From assembly GCF_000264945.2 (NCBI RefSeq), contig NZ_CP013070.1, positions 1,364,001-1,428,000 on the forward strand: a DNA stretch of 64,000 nt, read 5' to 3'. A program made the translations under genes and the position numbers. Positions 18,845-26,746 of this stretch are shown piece by piece (the first letter of the stretch is position 1; the number at the start of each line of letters is the position of its first letter). The notes under the pieces are model-generated. The model was given only the letters and a program-made list of their open reading frames with translations, was not told the origin of the DNA and searched no databases. Origin of the DNA: Sphingobium indicum B90A (lineage in GTDB: Bacteria > Pseudomonadota > Alphaproteobacteria > Sphingomonadales > Sphingomonadaceae).

Positions 18845-18908
18845 TGCTCCTGCGAAGGCAGGAGCCCAGTTCTGCCGCCTGGACTAGGCTCCTGCCTTCG
18901 CAGGAGCA
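18845..18908. repeat. Palindromic dispersed element, family 2, copy 1
   Basis: Left arm TGCTCCTGCGAAGGCAGGAG, itself a small hairpin, mirrored by CTCCTGCCTTCGCAGGAGCA on the right, around CCCAGT...ACTAGG. Between the rbfA stop and the hydrolase start. Copies at 26611 and 61102. Confidence 0.85.
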
Positions 18909-18916
18909 CGTCGCGC

Positions 18917-19318
18917 TTAATCGTCCTCGATTTCCGGCTGCTCCAGGTCGCGGGCAACCTTTGGGTCGCGGAGCAGCTTGTCGATATGGCTGCCCTCGTC
19001 GAAGCTTTCGTCCGCGAGGAATTTGAGCTTCGCCGCATATTTGAGGCGGATGCGGGTCGCGACCTCCCGCTGGAGAAAGGCGGTGTTGGTGCGCAGCGCC
19101 TTCAGCACGGCGGCCTCATCCTGGCCGAGCAGCGATTTGATGAAGACGGTCGCGTGGCGCAGGTCGGGGGACATGCGGACTTCGGTGACGCTGACCACAT
19201 GGCTGGCGAGGACATCGTCATGCACGTCACCGCGCTGGAGGATGTCGGACAGGACATGGCGCACCTGTTCGCCCACGCGGAGGAGCCGGACGGAGGGGCC
19301 TTCATTGGGAGCGGGCAT
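18917..19318 (-). CDS. rbfA: 30S ribosome-binding factor RbfA
   Basis: Binds the 30S subunit and promotes maturation of the 16S 5' end. 133 residues. The KH-like fold is recognisable from [40 protein letters not shown], and [19 protein letters not shown], with the typical acidic end ([10 protein letters not shown]). ATG at 19318 gives the family N-terminus; the frame upstream passes through a palindromic repeat. The ribosome site (GAGGGGAGG, five bases before the ATG) is the outer arm of that repeat. Downstream of infB in the same operon. Confidence 0.95.
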   Translation of the reverse strand: MPAPNEGPSVRLLRVGEQVRHVLSDILQRGDVHDDVLASHVVSVTEVRMSPDLRHATVFIKSLLGQDEAAVLKALRTNTAFLQREVATRIRLKYAAKLKFLADESFDEGSHIDKLLRDPKVARDLEQPEIEDD

Positions 19319-19324
19319 TATATC

Positions 19325-19434
19325 CTCCCCTCCCGCAAGCGGGAGGGGCCGGGGGTGGGCTCTCCCCATCGGCCATTGCAGTTCAGGAGAGGGCGAGCCC
19401 ACCCCCCAGCCCCCTCCCGCCTGCGGAAGGGGGA
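19325..19434. repeat. Palindromic dispersed element, family 1, copy 2
   Basis: End hairpins CCCCTCCCGCAAGCGGGAGG (left) and CCCTCCCGCCTGCGGAAGGG (right), with GGGGGTGGG/CCCACCCCCC inside. It fills almost the whole infB-rbfA gap, and its left arm provides the rbfA ribosome-binding site. Confidence 0.85.
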
Positions 19435-19441
19435 ACATGGA

Positions 19442-22030
19442 TCACAGCGTGCGGGCGCGTTCCTCGACCTCGAACAGTTCCAGCGTGTCGCCGGGCTTGA
19501 TGTCGTTGGTGTCCTGGAGCACCGCGCCGCATTCCATGCCTGCCCGGACTTCGGACACATCGTCCTTGAAGCGGCGCAGCGAGGCGATGTGGGTGCGCGA
19601 CACGATGACATCCTCGCGGGTGAGGCGCGCTGCCAGACCCTTGCGGATGATGCCCTCGAGGACGAGCAGGCCCGCCGCCTTGTCCTTCTTGCCCGCCGGG
19701 AAGACCTGAAGCACCTCGGCCCGGCCGACGATGGTTTCGATGCGTTCCGGCGCCAACTGGCCGGCCATTTCGCCGCGCACTTCCTCAAGCAGGTCGTAGA
19801 TCACGTCATAATAGCGCAACGAGATCTTCTCGCGCTCCGCCAACTGGCGCGCCTTGGCATTGGGGCGCACGTTGAAGCCGATCAGCGGGGCGCGGCTGGC
19901 GGCCGCCAGCGTGACGTCGCTTTCAGTGATCGCGCCGACGCCCGAATGCAGGATGCGGACCTTGATCTCGTCGGTCGAGATGCGGTTCAGCGACGAGACG
20001 ATCGCTTCCACCGAACCCTGCACGTCGCCCTTCACCACCACCGGATATTCGATGACCTTGGTGTTCAGCGCCGAGAACATATGTTCAAAGCTGGTCGGGG
20101 CGGCCGTGGTGCGCTTCTTGGTCGCCTGTTCCTGGCGATAGGCGGCGACTTCGCGGGCACGGGCCTCGTTCTCGACGACGGTGAGCTGGTCGCCCGCCAT
20201 CGGCACGCCGGACAGGCCCAGAACCTCGACCGGGGTCGAGGGACCGGCGGTCTTCACATTCTGGCCCTTGTCGTTGATCATTGCGCGGACCTTGCCGCTT
20301 TCCGACCCGATGACGAAGGTGTCGCCGATCTTGAGCGTGCCCTTGCGCACCAGCACGGTGGCGACCGCGCCGCGGCCCTTGTCGAGCTGCGCCTCGACCA
20401 CATTGCCTTCGGCGGCGCGGTCGGGATTGGCGGTCAGTTCGAGCAGTTCGGCCTGGAGCATGATCTTGTCGAGCAGATCGTCGAGGCCCGTCCGCTTGAG
20501 CGCGGAAACCTCCACGTCCTGCGTTTCGCCGCCCATATCCTCGACCACGATCTCATGTTCGAGCAGGCGTTCGCGGATACGCTGGGGATTGGCTTCGGGC
20601 TTGTCGACCTTGTTGATCGCGACGATCATCGGCACGCCGGCGGCCTTGGTGTGGTTGATGGCCTCGATGGTCTGGGGCATCAGCCCGTCGTCCGCCGCCA
20701 CCACCAGGATGACGATGTCGGTGACGTTGGCGCCGCGCGCGCGCATTTCCGAAAAGGCCTCGTGGCCCGGCGTGTCGAGGAAGGTGATGGTGTCGCCGCC
20801 CTTCGTCTTCACCTGATAGGCGCCGATATGCTGGGTGATGCCGCCGCTTTCGCCCGACACGACGTTGGTGCCGCGCAACGCGTCGAGCAACGACGTCTTG
20901 CCATGGTCGACATGGCCCATGATGGTCACGACCGGCGGACGGGCTTTAAGCGTTTCGGGCGCGTCGACCTCACCCTCCATGCCGATTTCAACGTCGGCGT
21001 CGGACACGCGCTGGATACGGTGGCCGAACTCCTCGACCAGCAGTTCCGCCGTATCCTGGTCGATCGGCTGGTTGAGCGTGACGGCGGTGCCCATCTTGAA
21101 CAGGGCCTTCACCAGGTCCGCGCCCTTTTCGGCCATGCGGTTGGCCAGTTCCTGGACGGTGATGCTTTCCGGCACGACCACGTCGCGCGTCTGCTTCTCG
21201 CGCTGCTGAGCGCCGCCGGAATAATGGGCGCGACGCTCCTTCTCGCGGGCGCGCTTCAGCGCGGCGAGGCTGCGGGCGCGGGCGCTGTCGTCATCTGCAA
21301 GGGCGCGGGTGACGGTGAGCTTGCCGGCCTGGCGGCGATTGTCGTCGCCGCGCTTGGCGCGGTCGGGCTTGGCCGGTTCGGGGCGCTTGACCGGCGCGAC
21401 CGGCGTGAAGCGGCGCGGCGGCGGCATGGCGGTCGAGGCGGCGGACTTCGGCTCGGCGGCGGAGGGCGCGGCGTCGACCGGAACATCGGCGGCGGTCGGC
21501 CCGGATTCCTCGACAGGCGCCCTGGCGGCTTCCTCGGCCGGCCCGGTCTCGACTTCGGGCTGACGCGTGGTTTCGACCTCGGCCGCTTCGGTAGTCTGGC
21601 GGTTTTCCTCGGCGCGGCGCTTTTCCTCCTCGCTCGCGGCAAGGCGCTGGGCGTCTTCGCGGCGGCGCGCTTCCTCCAGCGCGGACATGCGGGCTTCCTC
21701 GGCCTCGCGCAGCAGCTTCGCCTGCAATTCCTGACGCGACATCAGGCTTTGCGGTGGCGCCGGACGGGCGGGGGCCGGCTGCGGCGCGCGGGCCTGCGGC
21801 GGCTGCGTCGAAGGCGCGGCAGCAACGGGCGTGGGGTCGGCCTGCGGCTCAGGCGCAGCGTGACCGGCTTCGCCCGGCTTGCCCAGGATGCGGCGCCGCT
21901 TCACCTCGACCACGACCGTATTCTTGCGGCCATGGCTGAACTGCTGCTGCACCTGACCGGACTCGACCGTGCGCTTGATCCCCAGCGGCTTGCGGCCCAG
22001 AACCGGCTTGTCTTCCTTGCTGTCACTCAT
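19442..22030 (-). CDS. infB: Translation initiation factor IF-2
   Basis: GTPase that brings initiator fMet-tRNA to the ribosome. 862 residues. N-terminal IF2_N-like segments (VLGRKPLGIKRTVESGQVQQ), a long Ala/Pro/Glu/Arg linker (about 60-270), a second IF2_N motif (VQELANRMAEKGADLVKAL), then the G domain with P-loop GHVDHGKTSLLDAL, FLDTPGHEAF, and NKVDKP, followed by beta barrels and the C-terminal fMet-binding domain. Standard place downstream of nusA/ylxR. Confidence 0.97.
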   Translation of the reverse strand: MSDSKEDKPVLGRKPLGIKRTVESGQVQQQFSHGRKNTVVVEVKRRRILGKPGEAGHAAPEPQADPTPVAAAPSTQPPQARAPQPAPARPAPPQSLMSRQELQAKLLREAEEARMSALEEARRREDAQRLAASEEEKRRAEENRQTTEAAEVETTRQPEVETGPAEEAARAPVEESGPTAADVPVDAAPSAAEPKSAASTAMPPPRRFTPVAPVKRPEPAKPDRAKRGDDNRRQAGKLTVTRALADDDSARARSLAALKRAREKERRAHYSGGAQQREKQTRDVVVPESITVQELANRMAEKGADLVKALFKMGTAVTLNQPIDQDTAELLVEEFGHRIQRVSDADVEIGMEGEVDAPETLKARPPVVTIMGHVDHGKTSLLDALRGTNVVSGESGGITQHIGAYQVKTKGGDTITFLDTPGHEAFSEMRARGANVTDIVILVVAADDGLMPQTIEAINHTKAAGVPMIVAINKVDKPEANPQRIRERLLEHEIVVEDMGGETQDVEVSALKRTGLDDLLDKIMLQAELLELTANPDRAAEGNVVEAQLDKGRGAVATVLVRKGTLKIGDTFVIGSESGKVRAMINDKGQNVKTAGPSTPVEVLGLSGVPMAGDQLTVVENEARAREVAAYRQEQATKKRTTAAPTSFEHMFSALNTKVIEYPVVVKGDVQGSVEAIVSSLNRISTDEIKVRILHSGVGAITESDVTLAAASRAPLIGFNVRPNAKARQLAEREKISLRYYDVIYDLLEEVRGEMAGQLAPERIETIVGRAEVLQVFPAGKKDKAAGLLVLEGIIRKGLAARLTREDVIVSRTHIASLRRFKDDVSEVRAGMECGAVLQDTNDIKPGDTLELFEVEERARTL

Positions 22031-22100
22031 ACGACTGAACTATACCCTTCACATCAACCCGACCGGCAAGGCCCGTCGGCGCCTTCATTCCAATGCTACC

Positions 22101-22757
22101 TCAGGCGCCCAGTGCCCCTGCGGAGTCACGCTCCCCATGCACCGGCGCTCCGTTAGCGCAACCCAGATAGCTTTCCAAGCGGCCTATGGCGCCGCGCAGA
22201 CGTGACGCCGCACGCGAGTCGGTCACCGCGATATGGACGACATTGTCCCGCCCCATTGCCATAGATAGGGCGTGTCGGTCCACAGGCAAGACGATGCCCG
22301 CCAAATCCGTGCCCTCGGCCTCCTGTCCGACGCGGAGCGCCTGGTCCAGCTTCCGGTTGCCGTCGGCGGCAGCGTCGGCGGCGTGGAGCAGCAGCGTGAC
22401 GTCGCCCTTGCGGCAGGCGACATCGATCTTTTCCGAGCCGGTCAGGACCATGGACGCCTTCGCCTCCAGGCCCAGGCGGTCGAGCAATGCCTTGCGCAGG
22501 CCGTCCTCTATGAGGGCGGGCAGCGTTTCGGGGATTTGCAGGTCGCCGGTCTTGAAGGCGCGGGCGAGCGCGCCCTTGAGCTTGCCCTTTGTCAGCGCCT
22601 GTTCAAGTTCGGCGCGGGTGACGCCGATCCAGGCGCCGCGGCCGGGGGCCTTGGCGCGGATGTCGGGCAGGATTTCGCCGTTCGGGCCGCAGGCGAGGCG
22701 CACCAGCATTTCCGGGTCGGCGCGGTCGCCGGACAGGATGCATTTGCGTTCGGTCAT
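22101..22757 (-). CDS. ylxR: YlxR (DUF448) RNA-binding protein fused to an L7Ae-like domain
   Basis: Protein of 218 residues. Residues 1-90 are YlxR/DUF448: the start TERKCILSG, the conserved DPEMLVRLACGPNGEILPD and the GRGAWIGVTRAELEQA region. Residues about 100-195 look like an L7Ae/L30e RNA-binding domain (EDGLRKALLDRLGLEAKASM, VTLLLHAADAAADGNRKL). This fusion is found next to nusA/infB in alphaproteobacteria. ATG at 22757 was chosen; GGGGAG, seven bases before it, is the arm of a palindromic repeat. Role in RNA or ribosome handling is inferred from family and context. Confidence 0.88.
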   Translation of the reverse strand: MTERKCILSGDRADPEMLVRLACGPNGEILPDIRAKAPGRGAWIGVTRAELEQALTKGKLKGALARAFKTGDLQIPETLPALIEDGLRKALLDRLGLEAKASMVLTGSEKIDVACRKGDVTLLLHAADAAADGNRKLDQALRVGQEAEGTDLAGIVLPVDRHALSMAMGRDNVVHIAVTDSRAASRLRGAIGRLESYLGCANGAPVHGERDSAGALGA

Positions 22758-22765
22758 GCTTTTTC

Positions 22766-22920
22766 TCCCCTCCCTTCCAGGGAGGGGTTGGGGGTGGGTC
22801 GCGCGTAGCGCGCATCCGCCCTCGCCCAATCGCCGTTGCTGGCGATTGCTGATGCAATCGCACCCACCCTTGATCGGAGGCACGTGACTCCGATCAACCC
22901 CTCCCTGGAAGGGAGGGGAG
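22766..22920. repeat. Palindromic dispersed element, family 1, copy 3
   Basis: End hairpins CCCCTCCCTTCCAGGGAGGG (left) and CCCCTCCCTGGAAGGGAGGG (right), GGGGGTGGG/CCCACCC inside, and a further inner pair TGATCGGAGG...CCGATCAACC. It fills the gap between the tautomerase and ylxR; the left arm is the ylxR ribosome site. Confidence 0.85.
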
Positions 22921-22955
22921 TTGGTAGGGTAGCGCTATGGGGCGAGCTTAACCTC

Positions 22956-23189
22956 TCATCGGGAAGTGACCGCGGCATGGGCGTCCTCCCCTGCTTTGGG
23001 CGCGTCGCGGTCGGCGATGAGTTGGCCGCCTGCGCCGTAATTTTCCGTCGAAACCTCCGAAATCACCACCTGAACGGCAGCAGGCGACTTGCCCAGTCGC
23101 TCGACGAGCGACCGGGTGACGTCGGCGACGATGGCCGCCTTCTGCTCGCGGGTGGCGTTTCCGGCCAGACGGATGTCTACGAAGGGCAT
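22956..23189 (-). CDS. Tautomerase family protein (4-oxalocrotonate tautomerase-like)
   Basis: Small protein of 77 residues, the family size. It begins MPFVDIRLAGNATREQ, so the catalytic N-terminal Pro would be exposed after Met removal, and contains the usual pattern AAIVADVTRSLVERLGKSPA and VQVVISEVSTENYGAGG. A 4-OT-like hexamer or trimer is expected. Substrate is unknown. It starts 6 bases after the nusA stop, inside the rimP-nusA-ylxR-infB operon, which is an unusual place for this family. Confidence 0.88.
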   Translation of the reverse strand: MPFVDIRLAGNATREQKAAIVADVTRSLVERLGKSPAAVQVVISEVSTENYGAGGQLIADRDAPKAGEDAHAAVTSR

Positions 23190-23195
23190 TGGCGC

Positions 23196-24767
23196 TTACG
23201 CTTCCTCGCCTTCGAACCAGTGGGCGCGGGCGGCCATGATGATCTCATTGCCCTGTTCCTCGGTGAGGCCATATTCGGCCAATATGCCGCCCTTGTCCTC
23301 TTCCTTGTTCTCGCGGCGGCGGCGCTGGTCGACGCGCTTCTTCGCGACCAGTTCGTCGGTGGCGAGATCGGCCAGATCGTCCAGCGTCTTGATGCCCGCC
23401 TTGCCCAGCGTCACCAGCATGGCTTCGGTGAGGTGCGGCATGTCGGCCAGCGCGTCCTCGACGCCCAGCGCCTGGCGTTCCTCACGGGCGGCGGCTTCGC
23501 GGCGGTCCAGCGCTTCCTGGGCGCGGCTCTGCAATTCGGCGGCAAGGTCTTCGTCGAAGCCCTCGATCGCGGCCAGTTCCTCGACGCCGACATAGGCGAC
23601 TTCTTCCAGTTCGCCGAAGCCCTCCGCCACCAGAAGCTGCGAGAGGGTTTCGTCCACGTCCAGTTCGTTCTGGAACATCTCGGAGCGGGCGACGAATTCC
23701 TTCTGGCGCTTTTCGGACGCATCGGCCTCGGTCATGATGTCGATGGCCTTGCCGGTGAGCTGGCTGGCCAGGCGGACATTCTGGCCGCGGCGGCCGATGG
23801 CGAGCGAAAGCTGATCGTCGGGAACGACGACCTCGATCCGCTCCTCCTCCTCGTCGATGACGACGCGCGCGACCTGCGCGGGCTGGAGCGCGTTGACGAC
23901 GAAGGTGGCGGTGTCTTCCGACCAGGGGATGATGTCGATCTTCTCGCCCTGCATTTCCTGCACGACGGCCTGCACGCGGCTGCCCTTCATGCCGACGCAG
24001 GCGCCGACCGGGTCGATGCTCGAATCGCGGCTGATGACGCCGATCTTGGCGCGGCTGCCCGGATCGCGGGCGGCGGCCTTGATCTCGATCACGCCGTCGT
24101 AGATTTCGGGCACTTCCTGCGCAAACAGCTTCTTCATGAATTCGGGATGGGCGCGGCTGAGGAAAATCTGCGGACCCCGGTTTTCGCGGCGCACGTTCAG
24201 GATCACCGAGCGGATGCGGTCGCCGACGCGGACGACTTCGCGGGGGATCTGCTGATCGCGGCGGATGACGCCCTCGGCGCGGCCGAGATTCACCACGACA
24301 TGGCCGAATTCGACCGACTTGACGACGCCGGTGATGATTTCACCCACGCGGTCCTTGAATTCCTCATGCTGGCGCTCGCGCTCGGCGTCGCGGACCTTCT
24401 GGAAGATCACCTGCTTGGCCGACTGGGCGTCGATGCGGCCCAGGTCGATAGGAGGCAGCGGGTCGACGATGAAGTCGCCGATCACGGCGTCCTTCTTCAG
24501 CTTCTGCGCCTGGCGCAGGTCGACCTGCTTGAAATAATCGTCCACGACCTCGACCACTTCGACCACGCGCCACAAGCGCAGATCGCCGGTTTCCGGGTCC
24601 AGCTTGGCACGGATGTCGTTTTCCGCGCCGTAGCGGGCGCGGGCGGCGCGCTGGATCGCGTCTTCCATCGCCTCTATGACGATGGCCTTGTCGATCATCT
24701 TTTCGCTGGCCACCGAATTGGCGATGGCGAGCAGTTCGGCCTTGTTGGCGGAAATGGCGTTGGCCAT
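23196..24767 (-). CDS. nusA: Transcription termination/antitermination factor NusA
   Basis: RNA polymerase-associated factor controlling pausing, termination and antitermination. 523 residues. N-terminal domain (SANKAELLAIANSVASEKM), S1 domain (GEIITGVVKSVEFGHVVVNL), two KH domains (DPVGACVGMKGSRVQAVVQE and LSLAIGRRGQNVRLASQLTG), and C-terminal acidic repeats (VAEGFGELEEVAYV, LGKAGIKTLDDLADLATDEL). ATG at 24767 matches the family start. Follows rimP by 13 bases. Confidence 0.97.
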   Translation of the reverse strand: MANAISANKAELLAIANSVASEKMIDKAIVIEAMEDAIQRAARARYGAENDIRAKLDPETGDLRLWRVVEVVEVVDDYFKQVDLRQAQKLKKDAVIGDFIVDPLPPIDLGRIDAQSAKQVIFQKVRDAERERQHEEFKDRVGEIITGVVKSVEFGHVVVNLGRAEGVIRRDQQIPREVVRVGDRIRSVILNVRRENRGPQIFLSRAHPEFMKKLFAQEVPEIYDGVIEIKAAARDPGSRAKIGVISRDSSIDPVGACVGMKGSRVQAVVQEMQGEKIDIIPWSEDTATFVVNALQPAQVARVVIDEEEERIEVVVPDDQLSLAIGRRGQNVRLASQLTGKAIDIMTEADASEKRQKEFVARSEMFQNELDVDETLSQLLVAEGFGELEEVAYVGVEELAAIEGFDEDLAAELQSRAQEALDRREAAAREERQALGVEDALADMPHLTEAMLVTLGKAGIKTLDDLADLATDELVAKKRVDQRRRRENKEEDKGGILAEYGLTEEQGNEIIMAARAHWFEGEEA

Positions 24768-24780
24768 GATCGTTAAACCC

Positions 24781-25305
24781 TTACTCTTCGGTTTCGAACT
24801 CGTCCGCCCCATCGGAGGAGAGCGGCATACTAGCAGCAATCAGCGCGTCGGTCAGTATCAGCTTGGCGTCGCCCACCAGCGCGAAGGGGATGGCGACGTC
24901 GCCGGCCTTGGCATCGGCGAACAAAATGTCCTCGCCCTCCACGCCTTTCAGCACGCCCCGGAAGCTCTTGCGGCCGGAGACGGTTTCGGTGGCGGCGATC
25001 TTCGCCTCATGCCCCGTCCATTCGAGGAAATCGGTGAGGCGGGTCAGCGGGCGGTCGATGCCCGGCGAACTGACCTCCAGACGATAGGCCTCCTCGATCG
25101 GGTCGGCTTCGTCCAGCACGTCCGAGAGGCGGCGGGAGATGGCGGCGCAATCCTCTATGACGAGCTGCTTCGTTTCAGGGCGCTCCGCCATGATCTGAAG
25201 CGTATATTCGTCGCCCGACCCGAACAGCTTGATGCGCACGAGGTCGAAGCCCAGGGCCTTCACCTCCGGTTCGATCAGGGCTGTCAGTTCGGCGATGTCC
25301 GCCAT
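24781..25305 (-). CDS. rimP: Ribosome maturation factor RimP
   Basis: Needed for 30S subunit maturation. 174 residues. Typical elements: ELTALIEPEVKALGFDLVRI, DCAAISRRLSDVLDEADPIE, YRLEVSSPGIDRPLTRLTDF and GRKSFRGVLKGVEGEDI. ATG at 25305 was chosen over the upstream frame that has no family resemblance. First gene of the rimP-nusA-infB operon. Confidence 0.96.
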   Translation of the reverse strand: MADIAELTALIEPEVKALGFDLVRIKLFGSGDEYTLQIMAERPETKQLVIEDCAAISRRLSDVLDEADPIEEAYRLEVSSPGIDRPLTRLTDFLEWTGHEAKIAATETVSGRKSFRGVLKGVEGEDILFADAKAGDVAIPFALVGDAKLILTDALIAASMPLSSDGADEFETEE

Positions 25306-25471
25306 GAAGTCTCCACAAGCAATATGCAGCTTCCCTGTTGCCGCAGGCGTTCCGCCCGCGACCCCGACATGTTTGACGATGTAAGGAAGCAAGCGCGATA
25401 TAGGCAGAATGCCGCAAAGCTGCAACATTATTTGTCGCGGGACATTTCATCGTCCGACGAGGAGGAAAAAG

Positions 25472-26605
25472 ATGCGCCATTTCGCCCTGACCGCCCTGCC
25501 GCTAGCCCTGATCGCCTGTTCGGCGGACAATGCCACCGGGCAGAATGTCGCGACGGAAAAGCCGTTCAAGACGTCGGTGATCGCGGATTTCGAGTCTCCT
25601 TGGGCGATGGCCTTCCTGCCCGACGGGCGGATGCTGGTGACGGAGAAGGCGGGCGAGATGATCCTGTTCGATCCGAAGAATGGGACGAAAATTCCCGTCG
25701 CGGGGATTCCGCCGGTGGACAGCGCAGGTCAGGGCGCGCTGATGGACGTAGTGCCAGCGCCCGGCTTTGCGAAGAATGGGACGGTTTATTTCAGCTTTTC
25801 GGAGGCGGGTCCGGGCGGCAAGGGCGTGGCGCTGGCCACCGGGCGTTTCGATCAGGCGAGCGACGGGACGACCAAGCTGGACGGGGTGAAGGTGATTTTC
25901 CGGGCCAGCCCCTATGTCGAGGGCAACGGCCATTATTCGGGGCGGATCGCCTTTTCGCCGGACGGGAAATATCTGTTCTTCACCAATGGCGAGCGGCAGA
26001 AATTCGATCCGGCGCAAGATCCGAAATCGACCTTGGGCAAGGTATTGCGGTTGAATTTGGATGGAAGCCCGGCGGCGGGCAATCCGCTGGCGGCGAAGGG
26101 GTTTCATCCTGCGGTCTGGTCCTATGGGCATCGCAACCTGCTGGGGATCGCCTTCGACAAGGACGGGCGGCTGTGGGAGCAGGAAATGGGGCCCAAGGGC
26201 GGGGATGAGGTCAATCTGATCAAGCCGGGGTTGAATTATGGCTATCCCCTCGCCTCCAACGGCAGCCATTATGATGGGCGGGACATTCCCGATCATAAGG
26301 CGGGCGACGGTTTCGAGGCGCCGAAGGTCTGGTGGAATCCGGTGATCTCTCCGGGCGGGCTTGTCTATTATTCGGGCGACCTGTTTCCGCAGTGGAAGGA
26401 TTCGCTGTTCATCGGCGGGCTGTCGAGCAAGGCGCTGGTGCGGGTGAAGCTGGACGGGGAGAATGCCGCCAAGGCCGACCAGTGGGACATGGGCGCGCGT
26501 ATCCGCGAGGTGGAGCAAGGTCCGGATGGGGCGCTCTGGCTGCTGGAGGATGGCGGGCAAGGGTCGCGGGGGCGGTTGTTGAAGTTGACGCCTGTCCAGG
26601 GGTGA
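25472..26605 (+). CDS. PQQ-dependent aldose/sorbosone dehydrogenase-like lipoprotein
   Basis: Six-bladed beta-propeller of the GSDH family (soluble glucose dehydrogenase type), 377 residues. A lipoprotein signal (ALPLALIAC, C16) anchors it in the envelope. Conserved stretches: ESPWAMAFLPDGRMLVTEKAG, VYFSFSEAG, GNGHYSGRIAFSPDGKYLF, VWSYGHRNLLGIAFDKDGRL, MGPKGGDEVNLI and NPVISPGGLVYYSGD, which include the catalytic-His and PQQ/Ca regions. GGAGGA lies just before the ATG. Probable periplasmic oxidation of aldose sugars; the real substrate is unknown and some relatives lack PQQ-dependent activity. Confidence 0.85.
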   Translation: MRHFALTALPLALIACSADNATGQNVATEKPFKTSVIADFESPWAMAFLPDGRMLVTEKAGEMILFDPKNGTKIPVAGIPPVDSAGQGALMDVVPAPGFAKNGTVYFSFSEAGPGGKGVALATGRFDQASDGTTKLDGVKVIFRASPYVEGNGHYSGRIAFSPDGKYLFFTNGERQKFDPAQDPKSTLGKVLRLNLDGSPAAGNPLAAKGFHPAVWSYGHRNLLGIAFDKDGRLWEQEMGPKGGDEVNLIKPGLNYGYPLASNGSHYDGRDIPDHKAGDGFEAPKVWWNPVISPGGLVYYSGDLFPQWKDSLFIGGLSSKALVRVKLDGENAAKADQWDMGARIREVEQGPDGALWLLEDGGQGSRGRLLKLTPVQG

Positions 26606-26610
26606 TCCGT

Positions 26611-26692
26611 GTTCCTGCGTAGGCAGGAACCCAGTTCAGACGGTGCATTTCAACTTAGACGGCGGGACTGGGCTCCTGCTTTCGCAGGAGCA
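26611..26692. repeat. Palindromic dispersed element, family 2, copy 2
   Basis: GTTCCTGCGTAGGCAGGAAC hairpin on the left, GCTCCTGCTTTCGCAGGAGC hairpin on the right, joined by CCCAGTTC...GACTGGG. Directly downstream of the sugar dehydrogenase. Confidence 0.85.
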
Positions 26693-26715
26693 CGATATCC
26701 ATATTTCGGTGTAGG

Positions 26716-26743
26716 AGAAAACGGGGCCTTTGCGGCCCCGTTC
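26716..26743 (-). terminator. Terminator downstream of pyrG
   Basis: Minus-strand stem AACGGGGCC-GCAAA-GGCCCCGTT followed by TTCTCC, starting four bases after the pyrG stop. The pyrG stop codon is at 26747-26749. Confidence 0.75.
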
Positions 26744-26746
26744 CTC

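Noticed and set aside
18815..22156. 1113-codon frame on the plus strand opposite rbfA and infB
   Set aside because: Runs antisense through two certain genes and two repeats; composition is His/Asp/Gly-rich shadow type.
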